From Marvinbryantia formatexigens DSM 14469 (lineage in GTDB: Bacteria > Bacillota > Clostridia > Lachnospirales > Lachnospiraceae): a stretch of DNA of 64,000 nt. Positions 34,930 through 42,999 of this stretch are shown one piece after another. The translations under genes and the position numbers were made by a program. Position 1 is the first letter of the stretch, and each line of letters begins with the position of its first letter. The DNA is taken from contig NZ_CP102268.1 in assembly GCF_025148285.1 (NCBI RefSeq), positions 496,001-560,000 on the forward strand, in the 5' to 3' direction. The notes below the pieces were generated by a model. It ran no database searches and was not told where the DNA came from. It saw nothing but the letters and a program-made list of their open reading frames with translations.

Positions 34930-36462
34930 TCATATCAGTTCTACATTCAGGACTGCCGCGCTAAGCGGCGGAATTACAATTCCAGATGGTTCTGTACACC
35001 GGAATTCTTTGAGGGAAAGGCGGTTTGGATGTTCCAGATCATTTTCTGTATCCGGTTCTGTATTTCCAAAAAATTTCCCAGAAATCGCTCCTACCGTTTT
35101 TCCTTTTATTCCGAAACTTACCGTTACGTCTTCTTTTATATGTCTGTTTACCAGATTCAATACTAATCGTTTTTTTTCTCTGTCATAACTGCAGGAAGCA
35201 TCCAGATAAGGAACTTCCTTATAATAAGCTCCCTCCCATGTCGGCGACTGTACCCAGATATCCACCGCCTCCAGTCCCTTATTGGGGAGAAATAATTCCT
35301 GTACATAAGATACCGCCGTCCGAAAGGACCTACCTCCGCCCGGTTCTACGATCACTGCCGGAAGTACGTTCACAAGCTGTGCCATGTTGCACAGCACCGC
35401 GACATCCGCATTTCGGATAAAGATGTTAAAATAGGCCGCCGCCAAAAGTCCGTCTGCTGCAGTATAGTTACAGCAGATGTTCTCATCGGCGCGATACCAT
35501 GAATTATACTCGTCCAGCGCAATGCCGATGGGTTTCATGTTCCCATGCTTATGCCTGATCAGACGGATATCTTCCCGCATAATCCGGTAAGCGTCCTCTA
35601 AAATCTGCATCTGCTCATTCAGATAATAATGTACCTTTTCTGTTCCCATCTTTTCCCATGTCTGCATAATATCATCTTTGTAGTCATGTCCGATATAGTG
35701 ATGCAGATCAATATAGTCCAGATATTCAAACATACGATCCAGTACTTCCCGGTTCCAATTATCAGACGGATTAGGGAAATATCCGGTTGGTGCGTCATAA
35801 ATGCCATCCAGTACCGGAAAATGTGCACCACAGCCAATCAGTTTAATTGAGGGATCCGCCTCTTTCATCGCCATTGCAAATTCACGTGCCCGTCTCACAT
35901 AATCTCCTGCATGATCGAAATATCCAAGCTCCCAGTTTCCGCCAACTTCATTTCCAATACCCCACAGCCTGACTCCATGAGGTTCTTTATGACCATTTTC
36001 CCATCGTTGATCCGCATAACGGCTTCCAACTGAACCGTTGCAGTATTCCACCCAGTTTCTTGCCTCTTCCGGGGTTCCGGTTCCCATATTGATACAGATA
36101 AACGGTTCGGCACCTATCTTTCTACACCACTTGATATATTCGTCTGTTCCAAACGAATTATCCGGATTATCATAATGCGTTCTGTATCGTGTCTTCGGCC
36201 GTTGTTTCTTCGGTCCGATTCCGTCTTCAAAATGATAATACGGCGCATAGCAGCCGCCGGGAAAGCGAACTGAAGTCACTCCCATTTTTTTCGCTGTTTC
36301 TATCACGTCCATCCGGAACCCATCCTCATCCGCCGCAGGACTTCCCGGATCATAAACCCCGCCATAGATACATGCGCCAAGATTTTCAATAAAACTCCCG
36401 AAAATACCGGCAGATACTTCCGATATCACCCTGTCCGGATTTACAAATACTTCTGCTCTCAT
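34930..36462 (-). CDS. GH51 alpha-L-arabinofuranosidase
   Basis: The 510-residue protein starts MRAEVFVNPDRVISEVSAGI, FGSFIENLG, with SVRFPGGCYAPYYHFEDGIG. Acid/base Glu172 is in LWGIGNEVGGNWELGY and the nucleophile Glu318 in PIGIALDEYNSWY. The C-terminal beta-sandwich includes VNRHIKEDVTVSFGIKGKTV. It removes arabinose side chains from arabinan or arabinoxylan oligosaccharides in the cytoplasm (no signal peptide). The ATG at 36462 is chosen because GGAGAGG precedes it and the domain starts there. It follows the GH39 gene by 23 bp. Confidence 0.93.
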   Translation of the reverse strand: MRAEVFVNPDRVISEVSAGIFGSFIENLGACIYGGVYDPGSPAADEDGFRMDVIETAKKMGVTSVRFPGGCYAPYYHFEDGIGPKKQRPKTRYRTHYDNPDNSFGTDEYIKWCRKIGAEPFICINMGTGTPEEARNWVEYCNGSVGSRYADQRWENGHKEPHGVRLWGIGNEVGGNWELGYFDHAGDYVRRAREFAMAMKEADPSIKLIGCGAHFPVLDGIYDAPTGYFPNPSDNWNREVLDRMFEYLDYIDLHHYIGHDYKDDIMQTWEKMGTEKVHYYLNEQMQILEDAYRIMREDIRLIRHKHGNMKPIGIALDEYNSWYRADENICCNYTAADGLLAAAYFNIFIRNADVAVLCNMAQLVNVLPAVIVEPGGGRSFRTAVSYVQELFLPNKGLEAVDIWVQSPTWEGAYYKEVPYLDASCSYDREKKRLVLNLVNRHIKEDVTVSFGIKGKTVGAISGKFFGNTEPDTENDLEHPNRLSLKEFRCTEPSGIVIPPLSAAVLNVELI

Positions 36463-36485
36463 CACTTTCCCTCTCCTGCTGTTTC

Positions 36486-38069
36486 CTACTGCTCTGAAAT
36501 CAAAACAACACTCCACGGTTTCAGTGTCAGATCCAGATTCAGGATTCCCGTTTCATCCGCTTCCAGCATCTCTTCTTTCAGATTCTCCCCACAGGTTTTC
36601 AACGCCGTTTCCTGTTCCCGTGTAAGATTTGACGGACAGCCAAAAGACTCCCATAGTTTTACTACGTTTCCACTTTCCTGATCCAAAATCTCCATTCTGA
36701 AAGACGATGACGCTGCTAACTTGGTAATACACATAGAGAGCTCTGCCGTTTCTCCTTGTTTTTGGAATTCTTCAATCGTCCTTCTGTCGGGATATGCTGA
36801 GATTGGAACAGATTCTGCGACTTCTTTCGGATAATGATAAAAAAGCGCCCGAAGTTTCCCCTGTTGATTTTTTGTAATTATAGCTCCCTCTGTTTTCCAG
36901 ATCACTTCTTCTCCCAATTGATTCAGAAAACGATATGCATGATATGCCGGTTTTTTAATCCCTTGCATATTGAGCAGGCCGAATCCTCCGTGAAATGGTT
37001 CCGGGCCTGGTCCTTGTTCTTCAAAGATATCGGTAAACACCCAGTAGGAGAGGGAATCTGCCAACCCTTCTGAATCCAGATTGCATTTTATAATGTATAC
37101 CGCTTCGGCAAGAGAATCATGGCTACAGTCTCTTGACGTCGGACTGGAACTCCATTCCGTCAGATGGATCTCCGCATCTTTATATACACTGGCGTCTAAC
37201 GTGTTCCTAAGCCATGTCAGGTCATCCTGCAGAGCATTCACATACCGCGACCTGCCTTTCAATCCGGTTCCTTCTCTTTGGTTGTCTACTGCAAAATCTG
37301 TCGGATACGGATGTGTGGACACAAAATCAACCGACAAATGCTCTGTCTCACAAAAGCGCAGAAAATCCTCAATCCATGTGCCTTTCCATTCCAGACTCTG
37401 CAGATTCTCCACCTGATTCGTCTTATGAGCGCTTACGTCTTCCACTTCTCCGTCAAATCTGGAATCCGGCACAAAATTACTGGTCGCCGGCCCGCCGACA
37501 CGCAGTCTTTCGCAGATACCTTTTATTGCATTTACCGAAGTCTGATAGAGACGGAAATACTGGGATTTTGTCCCATACCAGAAAGCATGGAGATCCGCTT
37601 CGTTCCAGATTTCAAAATACCACTGCTCCACTTCCTCCAGCCCATATCTCTCGATCCAGTGTCTGACCAGATCGGCAAGCAGCCTCCCCCACGCTTCATA
37701 ATCAACAGGCGGCGTTACATTCGCTCTCCACCAGAATTGGGTTCCGTCTCCGCTTGCCATCGCTTCCGGCATAAATCCGAATTCTACAAATGGCCGGATC
37801 TTCATCCCCAACAGCGCATCGAACAGCATATCTATATAGGCGAAATTATAAAATTCCTTTTCCCCTTCTTTTCGATATACGCCCATCTCATCACACAGAA
37901 GTCCGTGAAAACGGATATATCGAAATCCACAGTCTCTTACCGTCATTTGCAGCTGTTTCTGCCACACTGCCCTTAATCCCTCACCGGCTCTTCCTGCTCC
38001 GATACAGGTATTCCAGTATTTTTTTATCTTCTTTCCATTTTCTTTTGCATTTACTCTGATCGTTTCCAT
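36486..38069 (-). CDS. GH39 beta-xylosidase
   Basis: The 527-residue protein has the GH39 barrel: YWNTCIGAGRAGEGLRAVWQ, FRYIRFHGLLCDEMGVY, acid/base Glu157 in WYFEIWNEADLHAFW and nucleophile Glu305 in EIHLTEWSSSPTSRD. It cleaves non-reducing xylose from xylo-oligosaccharides, in the cytoplasm. The ATG at 38069 matches the usual start of the family. An ATG 39 nt upstream (38108) has a good GAGG site but overlaps the probable -10, so it is less likely. It is the first gene of the GH39-GH51-nitrilase string. Confidence 0.9.
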   Translation of the reverse strand: METIRVNAKENGKKIKKYWNTCIGAGRAGEGLRAVWQKQLQMTVRDCGFRYIRFHGLLCDEMGVYRKEGEKEFYNFAYIDMLFDALLGMKIRPFVEFGFMPEAMASGDGTQFWWRANVTPPVDYEAWGRLLADLVRHWIERYGLEEVEQWYFEIWNEADLHAFWYGTKSQYFRLYQTSVNAIKGICERLRVGGPATSNFVPDSRFDGEVEDVSAHKTNQVENLQSLEWKGTWIEDFLRFCETEHLSVDFVSTHPYPTDFAVDNQREGTGLKGRSRYVNALQDDLTWLRNTLDASVYKDAEIHLTEWSSSPTSRDCSHDSLAEAVYIIKCNLDSEGLADSLSYWVFTDIFEEQGPGPEPFHGGFGLLNMQGIKKPAYHAYRFLNQLGEEVIWKTEGAIITKNQQGKLRALFYHYPKEVAESVPISAYPDRRTIEEFQKQGETAELSMCITKLAASSSFRMEILDQESGNVVKLWESFGCPSNLTREQETALKTCGENLKEEMLEADETGILNLDLTLKPWSVVLISEQ

Positions 38070-38103
38070 CGTTGATGCCTTCTTTCTATTCTGATCTTTT
38101 CTT

Positions 38104-38151
38104 ATCATAGCATTTCCTCACCAGCAGAAAAGTCAGAAATTCAAGAAAAAT
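38104..38151 (-). promoter_or_regulatory. GH39 operon promoter with shared TTTTTCTTGAA motif
   Basis: On the minus strand TGCTATGATAAG (-10 TATGAT at 38104-38109) has TTTTTCTTGAA with its TTGAA exactly 35 nt upstream, the same geometry as the importer promoter at 28945-28992. No good -35 hexamer is present. Confidence 0.6.
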
Positions 38152-38189
38152 CTGCTGAAAATCGTGTTTTTCCTGCACAGCAGCTCAAA

Positions 38190-38218
38190 TTGGCAAAATC
38201 TGAATCCGGTAATATATA
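38190..38218 (+). promoter_or_regulatory. Predicted promoter of a short plus-strand unit
   Basis: TTGGCA (38190-38195) and TATATA (38213-38218) are spaced 17 bp and face away from the GH39 gene, towards a 21-codon frame and a terminator. Confidence 0.4.
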
Positions 38219-38244
38219 AGTGGCCTAATGTGAGAAAGAACCTT

Positions 38245-38310
38245 ATGGATATTGGCGCTTTTATAATTCTGATTATTGTTTCTTTACTTCAGGAAAAATG
38301 GAGAAAATAG
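38245..38310 (+). CDS. Possible 21-residue hydrophobic peptide
   Basis: ATG at 38245 opens a frame for MDIGAFIILIIVSLLQEKWR and K, a single membrane helix with a basic end. It resembles small type I toxin or leader peptides in shape only. The ribosome binding site (GAGAAAG) is weak. A promoter-like sequence upstream and a terminator downstream support a short transcript; the coding reading is tentative. Confidence 0.3.
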   Translation: MDIGAFIILIIVSLLQEKWRK

Positions 38311-38363
38311 ATAATGACTATATATATTGTTTTTGAAAACTGAATTATAGAATAAAATCACCT

Positions 38364-38400
38364 AAACGGACGATAACCCAGAATGCTACCGTCCGTTTTT
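38364..38400 (+). terminator. Rho-independent terminator, plus strand
   Basis: AACGGACG and CGTCCGTT form an 8-bp stem followed by a T-run of five (CGTCCGTTTTTG). It would end the short unit beginning near 38225. Otherwise 38400-38515 shows nothing I can support. Confidence 0.65.
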
Positions 38401-38514
38401 GCCTTTTGCAAATGTACAACTACCTCACAGCGGCAGGCATGAGCAGAAAGCAGGTTACAAGGCTTCCAACTCAATAACAGCAAAATATGCAAATCTTAAA
38501 AAATCTTAAAAAAA

Positions 38515-39222
38515 TCAGTTTTTATTGTTTTGAAATAAAGCAACCGTTTTTTTCTCCCCTTCCGGTGCAAGAAGGCATTTTTCGTGAATCAGGCAGCTCT
38601 CCTTTGTCTCCATATCCGCCCTCTCCAGACAAAGCACGCTGCTGATTTTTTCTGCAAACTCATTTTTCCATATATTCCCGTTTTCACTTCCCAAGCCATC
38701 TGAATAGGCAATCAATATCATTGCACAACCGGTATGCTTCGCAATCCCCTCCAGCTTATGCAGGATCGGATAAATCAGCTCCGGTTCATCCCCATAAACC
38801 TCATATTCCAGATATTCCTGAATAGGATCAACAATCATCACATGAATATTAAAGTCTTCAATCAGTTTTTCTATACTTTCATCTGCCAGAGTAAAGGGAA
38901 GCATGTCATTGACAGCTAATATTCTGGACAGATCCGCGCCGGATTCTATAAGCCTGGGTCCTACCATGTCGGAAAGATCATCATCCGCACTGAAATAAAG
39001 CACATTTCCCGTTGGGTGTTCCTCCATCCCTTCCAGATTCTTCTGACTTGTAAATGCTGCCATGAGCTGACAGGCAAACATGGTTTTTCCGGAATCCGGC
39101 GCACCATGGATAACCGTAATCTTTCCAGACGGTATATACGGATACCAAAGCCTGTTTAAAGGCTGTTCTTTTACTTCACTCATATTTGTTACTTCCCTGC
39201 TCTTTTCTTTTAATTGAAACAT
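38515..39222 (-). CDS. RecA-like AAA ATPase (RepA/AAA_25 type) of a mobile element
   Basis: The 235-residue protein has LWYPYIPSGKITVIHGAPDS with Walker A GAPDSGKT, NVLYFSADDDLSDMVGPRLI, Walker B HVMIVDPIQEYLEYE and a sensor region GCAMILIAYSDG. This is the helicase-like ATPase often found next to primase-type (DUF3854) genes on plasmids and integrative elements. It probably takes part in element replication. Two adjacent ATGs follow AAGGGAG; the one at 39222 is taken, and 39183 is a later option. A primase-like remnant 2.5 kb away suggests a broken replication module. Confidence 0.7.
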   Translation of the reverse strand: MFQLKEKSREVTNMSEVKEQPLNRLWYPYIPSGKITVIHGAPDSGKTMFACQLMAAFTSQKNLEGMEEHPTGNVLYFSADDDLSDMVGPRLIESGADLSRILAVNDMLPFTLADESIEKLIEDFNIHVMIVDPIQEYLEYEVYGDEPELIYPILHKLEGIAKHTGCAMILIAYSDGLGSENGNIWKNEFAEKISSVLCLERADMETKESCLIHEKCLLAPEGEKKTVALFQNNKN

Positions 39223-39365
39223 CATAATCTCCCTTCTTTTAAATCCGCCGCTTTTCTGCGGTCTTTGTTCCGTTCCATATGTCCCCGCGGGAACCGTGTT
39301 CATCTCTCCTGCATCTAATAGCCCCGGCAAGCTTTTTAAAATTACATCTGTCTTTCCGGTCTGCG

Positions 39366-39393
39366 AAAAAAACGGGTGCCATCACAGCACCCG
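39366..39393 (-). terminator. Rho-independent terminator
   Basis: CGGGTGC and GCACCCG form a perfect 7-bp stem followed on the minus strand by seven T residues. It closes the unit carrying the secreted-protein remnant. Confidence 0.85.
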
Positions 39394-39416
39394 TAACTTC
39401 CCGATAATCTTATTTT

Positions 39417-39640
39417 TTAGATACCAGACCTTCCCTGCCTGGCCGCAGGGATCTGTCTGGTATCTGTTTCTATCTTTAGAATAATCTTCTCTTTGTTTTT
39501 CTCGCCCTGTTTCTTCTCCTGTGTCTGCTTCTGATGTATTCCGTCTGTTTCGGCTGCTGCAGAAGTTCCTGCCAGAATGAGCGCAGTGCTGCACAAAGCA
39601 AAAGTCAGCGAACTCGCAACGCGCCCTTTTCTATGATTCT
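39417..39640 (-). pseudogene. Remnant of a secreted-protein gene (signal peptide only)
   Basis: A minus-strand frame reads RVASSLTFALCSTALILAGT then SAAAETDG, a clear signal peptide, followed by a Gln/Lys-rich segment and a stop at 39417. There is no in-frame start codon: the likely start lies in another frame (GKRIIEKG, after GGGGGA), so one frameshift separates them. An 11-bp inverted repeat, AGATACCAGAC, spans its 3' end (39419-39465). No further domain is present. Confidence 0.4.
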
Positions 39641-39750
39641 TTTCCCAACTATCTTTCCCCCTTCATGACCTGATATATGTTCTGGTTTCCATAGAAAACT
39701 GTCTTTTCCAACCACGCCGCATCCTTGCTTTCTGCGGCTGATCCCGGACA

Positions 39751-39787
39751 GACAAAAAGGAACCTGCAATGCAGATTCCTTTTTGTC
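39751..39787. terminator. Bidirectional terminator downstream of the RelE-type toxin gene
   Basis: GACAAAAAGGAA and TTCCTTTTTGTC form a perfect 12-bp stem with an A-run on one side and a T-run on the other. It lies about 50 bp past the toxin stop codon. A 74-codon minus frame across it has no support. Confidence 0.75.
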
Positions 39788-39838
39788 CGGCCACAACCAT
39801 CCTGTGACAGATAAATCTCTTTCATTCATTCCGTTTTC

Positions 39839-40144
39839 TTAATAAAACAGTTTTGTATACTCTGTCTGAGTATCCGCAATATGGTATACATATACTGTTT
39901 TATCAATTTTCCTGTAAATGGCAACATGTTTTTTACAAATTACCATGCGGTATCCCTGTTCATTCAGCCACGTATCTGGTATCATTGATCCAAAATCCAG
40001 GAACTGCTCCAAGCGTTCAATAACATCCAGGATATGATCGCTGACTTTAACCGCAGTTTCTACATCAAACTGTACCGCATACCAATCCTCAATCCTTTTT
40101 AAATCTTCCCACGCGGTCGGAAGAATCTCTACCCTATATGCCAT
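39839..40144 (-). CDS. RelE/ParE-family toxin
   Basis: The 101-residue protein has the RelE/ParE fold signature: YRVEILPTAWEDLKRIEDWY, ERLEQFLDFGSMIPDTW, then GYRMVICKKHVAIYRKIDKT and VYVYHIADTQTEY. RelE members cut ribosome-bound mRNA and ParE members poison gyrase; the sequence does not separate these here. Its ATG overlaps the antitoxin stop by 11 bp (ATGGCATATAG), so translation is coupled. It lies in the mobile part of the island, where it may stabilise the element. Confidence 0.9.
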   Translation of the reverse strand: MAYRVEILPTAWEDLKRIEDWYAVQFDVETAVKVSDHILDVIERLEQFLDFGSMIPDTWLNEQGYRMVICKKHVAIYRKIDKTVYVYHIADTQTEYTKLFY

Positions 40145-40400
40145 TTAGTCTTTCCCTCAGTTTTTCCCTCGCTTCGGAAACAGTTAACGTCGGCTCCCCG
40201 GCAATGCGTTCCTGTTCTGCCTGCAATACTTTTGCCCGCAGTTCCAATATCTGCTCCCGCTTTTCAAAAGCTTCTATACTCATGACTACTACATCACCTT
40301 CTCCGTTCTTGGTAATGTAAATAGGTTCCTTGGTTTCTTTGGCAAGGTTAGAGATTGCTGTATAGTCATTTCTTAAAGCTGCAGATGCTTTTATAATCAT
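40134..40400 (-). CDS. Phd/YefM-family antitoxin
   Basis: The 88-residue protein has the Phd/YefM N-terminal DNA-binding fold (ALRNDYTAISNLAKETKEPI, YITKNGEGDVVVMSIEAFEK) and an acidic helical C-terminus that would wrap around the toxin. It should neutralise the RelE/ParE-type protein and repress the operon. GGAGGTGACGAG precedes the ATG. A 14-bp palindrome over the -10 is the expected operator. Confidence 0.92.
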   Translation of the reverse strand: MIIKASAALRNDYTAISNLAKETKEPIYITKNGEGDVVVMSIEAFEKREQILELRAKVLQAEQERIAGEPTLTVSEAREKLRERLNGI

Positions 40401-40427
40401 CTCGTCACCTCCATATATCTTTTTTTT

Positions 40428-40462
40428 GATATAATTATATCATTATTCATCTATATTGTAAA
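40428..40462 (-). promoter_or_regulatory. Toxin-antitoxin promoter with palindromic operator
   Basis: TTTACA (40457-40462) and TATAAT (40434-40439) have a 17-bp spacer on the minus strand. The perfect palindrome GATATAATTATATC (40428-40441) covers the -10, the usual position for autorepression. Confidence 0.8.
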
Positions 40463-40480
40463 GGCAATAGAATCACGCAG

Positions 40481-41732
40481 CACGACAAACGCATGAATGA
40501 TTCCTATCGTCCAATTTCTGTTTTTCTTATTTTTTTAAGATTCCAATACTTCTTCCAAATGCTTGATTGGACGCAATCCAATTACATATCTCTTTTTTCT
40601 CATGGATAATTTATGTCTTGACACCTCTGCTGTCTTCAGTATACTTAAACTCCATTTCCTGATAATATTCAGGTTCTGTGCCGCCATCTTATCAATCGTT
40701 GTGTTTGCATCTTCCCGGAATGTCACATCCAAATGCCAGTGCATACTCTCTATACTCCAATGACCTCTTACCGCCCGGCTTACTGTTTCTATTTCTTCCT
40801 TCAGACTGCTGATAAAATACCGGTATTCTATCAGCCGCTTCCCTTCTTTTTCCAATGTCTTCCGTTCCATTATGATACTTTTCAGACCTTTCCAGGCTTT
40901 CTTCTGGCTTAGCCATTTTATTTTTTCCGTCTGGTAATACTCCCTTGTTTCAATCTGTCCATGTGCTTTTTCCTGTGTTTTCTTATAAATTCCCCTTTCC
41001 TTTATCTCCTTCCGGAACTCCGGGTCTTCAAAATATTCTCTTACATCCTCATATAATGTTCCCTGGTTTGCTTTTAACGAAAGAACATAATCTGCCCTCT
41101 TATTCCTTATCTTTTCTGCTATCGCTGTCTGGGTCCCCATTGCATCTATGGTTACAATCTGCCCTTTTACCTGTATTTTCTCCAGTAACTCAGGAATGGC
41201 TGTTATCTCATTGCTCTTTTCCCCGACAGCCTTCTGCCCAAGGCAGTACCCGTCTTCCTTACTCCACGCGGAAACAATATGGCCGGGTTTCTCTCCATTC
41301 CTCTTATTGGAACGCATGGTTTTACCATCAATACATATGATTTTTTTCAGCAGTTCCCCTTCGTTCCTGTTTAACCGCTCCTGCCATTTCCCATAAAGCT
41401 GCTGCAGAATCTCCGGTGACACCATTCCCATAACCCGCCGCAGGGTATCATGCGATGGCGGACCATTTTTCAGTTCAATGTACTTACGCAAATAATCCTG
41501 ATAATCCTCAGCAAACAGGGCCATTTCTACCCAGTCATCTGCATTTGCAAGAGTCGCAAACAGCACAATTACCAGGATATCCTTTAACGTATGCCGGACT
41601 TTGCTTTGTTGGCGGCTGTCTTCAATATATTCCATCCATTCTAATAATTCCTGCATATCTTCACTCCCCTTTTCTTTTATTTTAACAGAAAAGAGGCGTG
41701 TTCACAATTTGTTTACTCATGCGTTTGTCGTG
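40481..41732 (-). mobile_element. Intact ISAs1-family insertion sequence (1,252 bp)
   Basis: Terminal inverted repeats start CACGACAAACGCATGA at both ends (16 bp perfect). The 9-bp target duplication ATCACGCAG flanks the element at 40472-40480 and 41733-41741. The transposase frame is complete, so the copy looks recent and possibly active. Confidence 0.93.
40535..41656 (-). CDS. ISAs1-family DDE transposase
   Basis: The 373-residue transposase has MEYIEDSRQQSKVRHTLKDI at the N-terminus, the first Asp in IICIDGKTMR, the second in IVTIDAMGTQTAIAEKI and the Glu region in VRGHWSIESMHWHLDVTFRE, a layout diagnostic of the ISAs1 (H-repeat) family. AGGGGAG precedes the ATG. It fills the element and should mobilise it. 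No frameshift or stop is seen. Confidence 0.95.
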   Translation of the reverse strand: MQELLEWMEYIEDSRQQSKVRHTLKDILVIVLFATLANADDWVEMALFAEDYQDYLRKYIELKNGPPSHDTLRRVMGMVSPEILQQLYGKWQERLNRNEGELLKKIICIDGKTMRSNKRNGEKPGHIVSAWSKEDGYCLGQKAVGEKSNEITAIPELLEKIQVKGQIVTIDAMGTQTAIAEKIRNKRADYVLSLKANQGTLYEDVREYFEDPEFRKEIKERGIYKKTQEKAHGQIETREYYQTEKIKWLSQKKAWKGLKSIIMERKTLEKEGKRLIEYRYFISSLKEEIETVSRAVRGHWSIESMHWHLDVTFREDANTTIDKMAAQNLNIIRKWSLSILKTAEVSRHKLSMRKKRYVIGLRPIKHLEEVLES

Positions 41733-41733
41733 A

Positions 41734-41919
41734 TCACGCAGCTTTCCGTTTCTTTTCCATAGTATCTCTTAAGATCCAATCATCAATCCCTTTATAGGCT
41801 CCATTCCACAATCCATCTTCTCCCACATCCCACGTCATGCGGCAGCATCGAAGGTCTAGCTCCCGGCAGATTTCATAAAGCTTCAGGCATCTCTGGCGTA
41901 TCGAATCCCGTTTCTGCTG
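41734..41919 (-). pseudogene. C-terminal fragment of a DUF3854-type primase-like gene
   Basis: The frame reads CRELDLRCCRMTWDVGEDGL then WNGAYKGIDDWILRD and ends with a stop inside the ISAs1 target duplication. The GIDDWIL ending is typical of DUF3854/toprim proteins of mobile elements. The N-terminal part is absent upstream of about 41919. The stop was already present before the IS landed, because the target duplication keeps it on both sides. Confidence 0.5.
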
Positions 41920-41960
41920 CTGTCATAATGTGAAACAACTTCAAATACATAATTTGAGTT

Positions 41961-42000
41961 AAAAAACCCCCTCTTTCAGCAAATCTGCTTCCAGAGGGGA
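41961..42000 (-). terminator. Terminator of the PIN toxin operon
   Basis: CCCCTCT and AGAGGGG pair across an 18-nt loop and are followed on the minus strand by GTTTTTT, 26 bp past the PIN gene stop. Confidence 0.8.
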
Positions 42001-42025
42001 ATCTCAGACTTCTATCAATAACCAC

Positions 42026-42457
42026 TTAACCTAAAATATCCTGGAACATTTCACACATCTGTTCCGGCTCTACACATGGAATATCGCTTTCTGAAAAATC
42101 TGCAACATTGCGTGTTACAATATAATCTGCATGATATTCTTTTGCACACTCCATTTGCAGGCAATCTTCGAAATCATCAAATTCATCATTTTTCAATGCA
42201 TTTTGAATTTTGCCTGTATCCACGCACTCTACATCAAATAATGTACATACGGCAAACAGTATTTCTTTTCTCTCTGCTATGGTATATACCTTGCGTAAGA
42301 TAAAAAACATATTAGAAACTGTATGTGCCGCAATGCACCCGGATATCTTCCGCTTTTCACAGGCTGCCACAATCTTTCTTGCTGACTCAGAATATGGCTC
42401 GCGGTTTAGTATATAATCTAAAACAACATTTGTATCAATCAACACCCGCATTCCCAT
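42026..42457 (-). CDS. PIN-domain toxin (VapC-like)
   Basis: The 143-residue protein has the PIN acidic residues in RVLIDTNVVLDYILNREPYS, FDDFEDCLQMECAKEYHADY and YIVTRNVADFSES. It is a likely Mg-dependent RNase of a toxin-antitoxin pair. The ATG at 42457 is chosen because GAGGAGAAAT lies just upstream, overlapping the partner gene by 23 bp. The upstream protein is its probable antitoxin. Confidence 0.88.
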   Translation of the reverse strand: MGMRVLIDTNVVLDYILNREPYSESARKIVAACEKRKISGCIAAHTVSNMFFILRKVYTIAERKEILFAVCTLFDVECVDTGKIQNALKNDEFDDFEDCLQMECAKEYHADYIVTRNVADFSESDIPCVEPEQMCEMFQDILG

Positions 42458-42680
42458 ATTTCTCCTCACGATAAGATGCTAACTCCTCCTTGTAATCTAA
42501 ATCAACCACATCCGTTTTTCTTAGCCGCTCTAATGTTTGAAAGGCCTTTGTTCTCCGCTCATCATCCTGCCCATACAGCCCGGCTACTCCTTCCATGATC
42601 TGTATAATAAATACTAATTTGTCTTCTGGAATTTCATTTAATAGTGTTATTGCATCCTGTCTCAGCTTTGTCATTATCAT
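42435..42680 (-). CDS. Putative antitoxin partner of the PIN toxin
   Basis: The 81-residue protein reads MTKLRQDAITLLNEIPEDKL, VFIIQIMEGVAGLYG and an acidic C-terminus (DLDYKEELASYREEKYG). This type of small helical protein often precedes PIN toxins in Clostridia; I do not see a classic AbrB or RHH motif. Overlap with the PIN gene supports coupled translation. The start may be the third residue (42674), since AAGGGG is close. Confidence 0.7.
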   Translation of the reverse strand: MIMTKLRQDAITLLNEIPEDKLVFIIQIMEGVAGLYGQDDERRTKAFQTLERLRKTDVVDLDYKEELASYREEKYGNAGVD

Positions 42681-42999
42681 CGCCCCTTCCTCTGACTTAA
42701 TATTGACTATGCTTCTTTATTTTATCATACTCTGCGGCTAAAGTCATTTTCTTTTTTCTCAATATCAGCTTTGACGAGCAAAATATATTTTGTTTATATA
42801 AAGAGCGTCTTTTTGGCTTTTTTACTCATTGCATCTGGCTGTTCGTTCTCAAAAAGCCGAAACTTCCCCTCTTTTTCCCTTTATGCACCCTTCTTTTCCC
42901 CTTATCTTCCCTCATCACTTCCTTTCGTTAGTTGTACACAAATCTCACTTGTATTTTTTTCTCCAATTCTGATTCATCCTCTTTTATCCGTCTGTTTTT

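Noticed and set aside
39605-39829. Minus-strand frame of 74 codons
   Set aside because: It crosses the strong terminator hairpin at 39751-39787 and overlaps the signal-peptide remnant in another frame; no ribosome binding site.
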